Shown: positions 18,514-23,199 of the stretch, piece after piece
Numbering within the stretch: the first letter of the stretch is position 1
How the letters are laid out: each line of letters starts with the position of its first letter
Assembly: GCA_003194525.1 (NCBI GenBank)
Contig: NBIV01000636.1
Span: 1-23,199 of the forward strand
Direction: 5' to 3'
DNA from: Gracilariopsis chorda
Taxonomy: Eukaryota; Rhodophyta; Florideophyceae; Gracilariales; Gracilariaceae
Length of the DNA: 23,199 nt
Translations under genes and position numbers: made by a program
Notes under the pieces: generated by a model
The model's input: only the letters and a program-made list of their open reading frames with translations
What the model was told of the DNA's origin: nothing
Database searches by the model: none

Positions 18514-18763
18514 GTACCGCGAGACCGAAGGCAGCACCTTCAAGCCAGTGGCCAGTGGATTCATCAACGTGGTACCCAATTGGCCATTCATGGTCACCAT
18601 AAGCAACTTTCGCTACAAGCCGATGAGGTTTCCTAAGGGCATGGTGTTGGGGATATCTATGCCTGCGCCTGTGGCCATTATGAAATATGATCCGAGGAGC
18701 TGCCTCTCGTACGCGAACCATGGGCCAGTTGAGAGAACGACGTTAACCTCGGGAGGACCTTGA
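18514..18763 (+). pseudogene. Gypsy protease-RT junction fragment
   Basis: The ORF segment ending at TGA 18763 contains VASGFINVVPNWPFMVTISN and RFPKGMVLGISMP. This matches the stretch after the gypsy protease, where an N-x-T/S-I-x-L-x-KG-V-G pattern precedes RT. The active-site part of the protease is not seen upstream, where the 48-bp repeat lies. Confidence 0.6.
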
Positions 18764-18779
18764 GCTCTATAGGTCATAA

Positions 18780-19660
18780 GTCATTGACCTCCTCAAGGAC
18801 TTCGTTGGAATGTGGAGTGGGAATCGGGAGAGATTGACGCCACAAACCATCGAATTGACCTTGACGACGGAGCTACGCCCCAATATCAGCACCAATATCG
18901 AACAGACCTAAAAGGACGCGAAGTAGTAGCCAAGGAATTGAAGAAGATGAAGGCCGAAGGGTCATTGAGCGCGCGGATCCAATGAGGCCGAATGGGCGAG
19001 TATTTTTGTCCTTGTGGATAAGAAGGACGGAATCGTACGGTTTTGTATCGATTTCTGTAAACTGAAATAAGTGACAAAGAGGGACACGTAACCTATTCCT
19101 CGGATGGACGACTGCCTAGATTCCCTCCGTGACGCGCAGTTTTCACCACGTTGGATGCCACTTGTGGATATTGGCAAGTACCTATGGACGACAAGGCAAA
19201 GTCGTTGACCACCTGGACGACCCACGAGGAACTTTTCTGGTTCATGCGGATGCTCTTTCGGCTAATGAACGCACCGGCTACGTTCCAAAATTCCATGGAT
19301 ATCATCCTGTCTAAGGTCAAATAGAAATTCGCCTTGGTCTATTTACATGATATCATCATCTTTTCCAGGTCCACTAGGGTACACTTCACATATATGAAGT
19401 TAGTCCTGAGGTTACTCCAACATGAGGGCGTCACGTTGAAGTTGAAGAAGTTTTTCTTCTTTCACCCCTCCGCGGACTACCTTGGCCATGTGATCGTGCC
19501 GGGATAACTCCAAGTGGCCAAAGCGTCGACCAAGGCTATATGAGAAGCGCGACCTCCTAAGACACATACGGAATTGTGCTCCTTCCTGGGCTTATGTAAT
19601 GTTCACCGTCGGTTTGTCCCTGGGTTTGCAAGGATTGCAGCTCCCCTGAATGAAATGCTG
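18780..19660 (+). pseudogene. Gypsy reverse transcriptase, broken
   Basis: Segments in order: GREVVAKELKKMKAEGSL, FVLVDKKDGIVRFCIDFCKL, PIPRMDDCLDSL, FFTTLDATCGYWQVPM, LFRLMNAPATFQNSMD, and the catalytic box YLHDIIIFS (19340-19366), where YLDDI is normal (first Asp replaced by His). Then come SADYLGHVIVPG and SFLGLCNVHRRFVPGFARIA. In-frame stops and frame changes occur throughout, for example TAG after ILSKVK near 19322. Confidence 0.88.
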
Positions 19661-19682
19661 AAGAAAAGAACCCCGTCAGAGT

Positions 19683-20160
19683 TTGGACCTCACGGAGGAG
19701 CAATACGAGGCTTACCAGAACCTGAAGGACCATTTGGCTATTCCGCCGGTCTTGGTGTTACCCACCACCAATAAACCGTACCAACTAGATTTGGACGCCT
19801 CTGCAACCCAAGTGGGGTGGGCGCTCGTCCAAGAGCAAGAATACCCCAAAGGCTACCGACCAGTGGGCTCCCGGAGTGGGTCCGTAGCCAAGGCCGAGAG
19901 AAACTACAGCACTAGAGAGAAGTGCCTGGCAATTGTGTGGTCTGCACTATACCTTCGGCAGTATTGGGAGGGAACTCGATTTTCCATTAGGACAGATTAC
20001 TACTCCTCCGATGGCTCCTGAACATGAAGGACGCGTCTCCCCTTCTGGGTGGATGCAGGTTGTGCCATTGCCGCGTTGGACTACGAAGTGGTCTTTAGGG
20101 TGGGACTGAAGCATCAAGCCGCAGATGCGCTGTCACGCATCTTGACCGATGGTACAGACC
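19683..20160 (+). pseudogene. Gypsy RNase H, broken
   Basis: YQLDLDASATQVGWALVQEQ gives the first Asp region, followed by NYSTREKCLAIVWSALYLRQ and FSIRTDYYSS. A frame change follows, then DYEVVFRVGLKHQAADALSR, the usual end of the domain before the integrase. Confidence 0.85.
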
Positions 20161-20499
20161 AAAGCCCGCTGGATGACGATATTACCACCATCTGGGATCG
20201 AGCTCAAGATAAGGACGACCAGGAGGAGGGACAATTGGTTCTTGGGGTGATGTCGGCTGAAGGAGCAGAAGGACATGGCGCCCGCGATCATATGTGCCGT
20301 AGAATGGGAAGGCCCACCATACGATATCCATATGGCCTATTCGGAAAGTCCTGAACTCACGCAGGAAACCCTCCAGGAGCTCCTTCAGGCCCACTCAAGG
20401 GAAGAGTATTGCGTCTGGATAGGAGTGAAAGTAGGGACCCCTGGATCATTATTTGCCTACCACCGTCGAGACATATTATGCTGTAGGTCACCATTTATA

Positions 20500-21600
20500 C
20501 GGGCGCTACAGAGAGTGGTTCCCAAGGCCTTGCAGGCACGACTGATTTACCTCACCCAATACCCAAGATTAGCCGGCCATCCTGGAGGCACAAAGAGGTA
20601 GCAGACCCTGAGGAGATATTTTTACCATGCCCCTCATGGTCAACGATATAATGGAGACCGCAAGGACTTGTGCAGCATGCGCCAAAGCCCGAGGGACAAA
20701 AGCATTGCACCAGGAGAAACTGAAGCTATTCAAATCGGCCGGTGCCATTGGAAATCATTGCCATAGAAATCCTATGGACATTCCCCAAAATCAACCCATG
20801 GTAATCGGTTTCTACTAGTGATTACGGATCGGTTTACAAAGCTGACCCGAGCAATTTCTGCTTACATCAACAACCCGCTAGGAACGTCACCATGGCTTTC
20901 TTGGTTAGACGGATATATCCTTATGGAATAACGCTTTATCTTTTTACGGACAATGGCTCTCAGTGTATCTCGATGTTTGTTGAGCACGTATGCTCGGCTT
21001 AAGCTTGAAAACATATCCTCACCACTGCATATCACCCTCAAACCAATAAACAAGCCGAAAAGGTCGACCCGAACTTAGGCAATGAGGTTAGTCTATTACG
21101 TTCCCGAGCACTATTTGGATTGGGACGACTATGTCTAACCGCTGGTTTATGCCTATAGCACTCAATTGCATAATTACAAGTGTACAACCCCCTTCAACCT
21201 CATTTTCACACGAATCCCCGGTGTCGTATATGGTTGACCCTATAGGAAGTAGGCGCACCTCAGGATATAACGGGAGAAATGACTCGTGCCCAGGCCTTAT
21301 GGTATTCGCGTAAGCGAGTCAATTCCATCCTTAAAGCTGCGCAGAACTCATTGGACAAAGGCACAAGCACCATACAAGTCAGAATTCGACAGAGCCATCA
21401 CAAGTACCGCCCAGTGATTATAAACCATTTGGATTGACCACCAAAACAAAAGCATGAAGACGAAGATGTCACCAAGAAGCTGTTACCACACTCCACTGGA
21501 CCCTTCAGGGTTTTCGAGGCCCGTGGGCACACGGTTACGATCAACTGCGATGGTCTTCAGAACACCATCACTATCTACCGGTTTTCGCTGCTACCAAAAC
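20500..21600 (+). pseudogene. Gypsy integrase, broken
   Basis: The zinc-finger region is represented by AGHPGGTKR and TCAACAKARGTK. The core has VITDRFTKLTRAISAYI (normally D at TDR-TK), FLRTMALSVSRC (degraded DNG) and ILTTAYHPQTNKQAEKV. The C-terminal part includes KLLPHSTGPFRVFEARGHTV and YRFSLLPKP. Many frame changes are needed. Confidence 0.82.
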
Positions 21601-21902
21601 CATCTACAGGTACCCTGATGGACTCCCGGACCCGCCATGCATTCCGAACCCAGCCCACAATCCCAACCGCACCGCCGGTTTCTAGCCTCACTGTCCCTCT
21701 GGAACCATTGGCTTCTGCAGATTCGGAAGGGTTTTTCCAGTATTGGTACGGCCTCCTGGGTGACATGCTTCTACCAGAGGAACGACCAGCCCCTATGGAT
21801 GACACTTCGCAAAGCACTGATGCTATGTTTCCATCTACGGACGGATATGGGCCCCTGGGCCAAATGGACATACCCAAGGACGCCAGACTGGATGGCCAAC
21901 TG

Positions 21903-22053
21903 GAATACGTTAATGAACGCCTCTTGTACACTGCTCTGACTGACGGAGGCGAAGTGCGGTACAAAGTTCGGTGGTTTGGCTACAATTCTGAGGATGATAC
22001 CTGTCTCCTACGGTCAGACATCCCCTGCAACGTTGTGGCCGGCTATTGGTGCA
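21903..22053 (+). pseudogene. Chromodomain-like C-terminus of the gypsy relic
   Basis: Inside an open 215-codon ORF (21618-22265), LEYVNERLLYT, then VRYKVRWFGYNSEDDTC and NVVAGYW reproduce the chromodomain order (E-I-L, Y-VKW-GY, -DTWE-, I--Y). The usual Trp after DT is replaced by Cys. It fits integrase-tail chromodomains of chromoviruses. Confidence 0.65.
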
Positions 22054-22265
22054 ATACAGACCACACGGAGCATGGCCTCAACGAAGGGGTATCCCCGGCC
22101 ACAAAGCTGTACTCACGCGTGCCTAGTCCGTCACCGTCCAGTGGGAGCCTGGCCACTGGCCACAGCGCTCAAGAAACGGCCTTTCGCTTACCCCCCCACC
22201 TGTTGGCCAAGACCCAGTTCCTCCCGAGGGTTGTGGGGACAATGTGTGACTGGGATTGCATATAA

Positions 22266-22544
22266 CTCCGAAATCCCTAGGCAGTTGAGGTTGAGAACCT
22301 CTGGATGAGGACTGGACGGCTAGTCTGCAGAAAAAGGGCACCAAAAACCCAGGGAGATGTCCCGAAATCGAGTTGTTAGAGGGAAATTCTGAGAGGAAGA
22401 CCGTCGGTACGAGGGGGATCACAGGCGCATGTAGACTCGGAAGAGGCCATAGGTGAACATTAGAGGAGTTTACTGGAGGTCTTTACCCGAATAGACGTCC
22501 ACTGGGACGACGCTGCCGGTTGAGGGGACCTTGTGCGGGCGCGC
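22266..22544. other. Region without a recognised gene, 3' of the gypsy relic
   Basis: It is probably the end of the gypsy element. A small hairpin GAGGTT-GAG-AACCTC is visible at 22287-22301. No LTR pair or polypurine tract was identified. Confidence 0.4.
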
Positions 22545-23070
22545 TTACGAGCCGGACTTTGGGCCGAATTGGATCACGCACCATCCGAGTACTCCGTATA
22601 TGAAAGATTTAGGCCAAAAACTGTTGTACAGATCCGTCGCAACGCGTTCGGATAACACCTTGTAGTTATCCTTCAAGATGGTCACTAACGCGTCCTGGAC
22701 CTCTTTGTTGCGTTGAACTAGCGATTGGCACCGTGAGGCCCGACGCATCCATGACTGGGCAGCACGGAGAGCCTTTAATATACCAGTGGGTTCAAGGATA
22801 CCCATGGACGTGAAGATTTTCTTCAGGTCATCAAACGCCATAGTAAGGGCCTCAGGAATGAAAGGAACAGGAAGAGGAAAGGGGGCCTTACGGTCACCAT
22901 GCATGGAATGCAAGGCCTCCAGGAGCCTGTTCAACGGCCATTGGTAATGAGCCTCCTCACCACAGCGGAGGAAAAGCATGTCCAGCGGGACCAGAGCTCG
23001 GCAACGTGCGACCGAACGGGCATCAACAAGAAGGTGGAGCCAGCGGTTGCACCAGGAGTTCTCCTGGGAA
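22545..23070 (-). pseudogene. Unidentified protein fragment, possibly from another element
   Basis: On the minus strand a frame can be read from a TAG near 23080 through NSWCNRWLHLLVDARSVARC, then FLRCGEEAHYQWPLNRLLEA (ATG at 22979), and on to 22545. The sequence is Trp/Leu-rich and helical in appearance, with no motif I recognise. It opposes the gypsy relic. It could be a Gag-like or host-derived fragment, and I cannot choose. Confidence 0.35.
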
Positions 23071-23199
23071 TTGTTCGTCTAGCGTGAATATTTGGGAGTC
23101 GCCAAAAACCGACGGGTGTCCAGATATTGGTCACGTATCGCACGAAATCGGCGACCAAACTGGGCAGATCAGTACTCCTTATGGCCATGGGATCACGAA

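Larger units (their letters stand above)
18514..22110 (+). mobile_element. Ty3/gypsy (chromovirus-type) retrotransposon relic
   Basis: This is a heavily decayed pol polyprotein in the Ty3/gypsy order: protease end, reverse transcriptase, RNase H, integrase, then a chromodomain-like C-terminus. Frames change many times and stops are frequent. Gag is not recognised in this orientation, and no pair of LTRs was identified. The chromodomain, if real, places it with the chromoviruses, whose integrases target marked chromatin. Confidence 0.9.

Noticed and set aside
18104..18763. 219-codon ORF as a real membrane protein
   Set aside because: Its hydrophobic 16-residue repeat comes from the 48-bp polypyrimidine tandem repeat, its start lies inside a foldback repeat, and only its end matches gypsy pol.

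Overview
The window looks like a piece of a repeat-rich eukaryotic genome, probably a fungus or another microbial eukaryote. It holds decayed Ty1/copia and Ty3/gypsy (chromodomain-bearing) retrotransposons, a Plavaka/CACTA-like DNA transposase, and SET, DNA-methyltransferase, ParB-like and 2-oxoglutarate dioxygenase domains. There is no rRNA, tRNA or recognisable host housekeeping gene, so the lineage cannot be fixed from this sequence alone. An early-diverging fungus is a guess.

Layout. 1-2326 (+) is a broken Plavaka/CACTA-like transposase whose 5' end lies outside the window. 2462-4764 (-) is a broken coiled-coil protein of unknown function. 5062-8215 (-) is one long, lightly broken reading frame that joins an unknown N-terminal region, an amino-type DNA methyltransferase (DPPYG motif) and a C-terminal SET domain. 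8261-8408 is a large nested palindrome just upstream of that gene. 8620-8850 (+) is a small basic ORF. 8856-9604 holds no convincing gene but carries about 27 short hairpins. 9602-13327 (+) is a single 1,242-codon frame with seven internal stops and no frameshift. It joins a ParB-like nuclease fold to a 2OG-Fe(II) dioxygenase with an acidic tail. 13982-14668 (+) is an intact glycine-rich coiled-coil ORF. 15190-17240 is a copia pol remnant, 18514-22110 a gypsy pol remnant, and 22545-23070 (-) an unidentified fragment.

Interpretation. Positions 1 to about 14.9 kb may be one large mobile element, or an integrated viral or transposon segment, in which a transposase travels with a chromatin/DNA-modification cargo. 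The cargo would be a DNA methyltransferase-SET fusion and, divergently transcribed across a hairpin-dense intergenic region, a ParB-dioxygenase fusion. One module would write DNA and histone marks and the other could act oxidatively on a base. This copy is largely dead: most of its genes carry stops, and three carry frameshifts. The functional claim therefore depends on finding intact relatives. The frame continuity across stops, the catalytic motifs and the hairpins are visible directly. The single-element boundaries and the joint function are inference.
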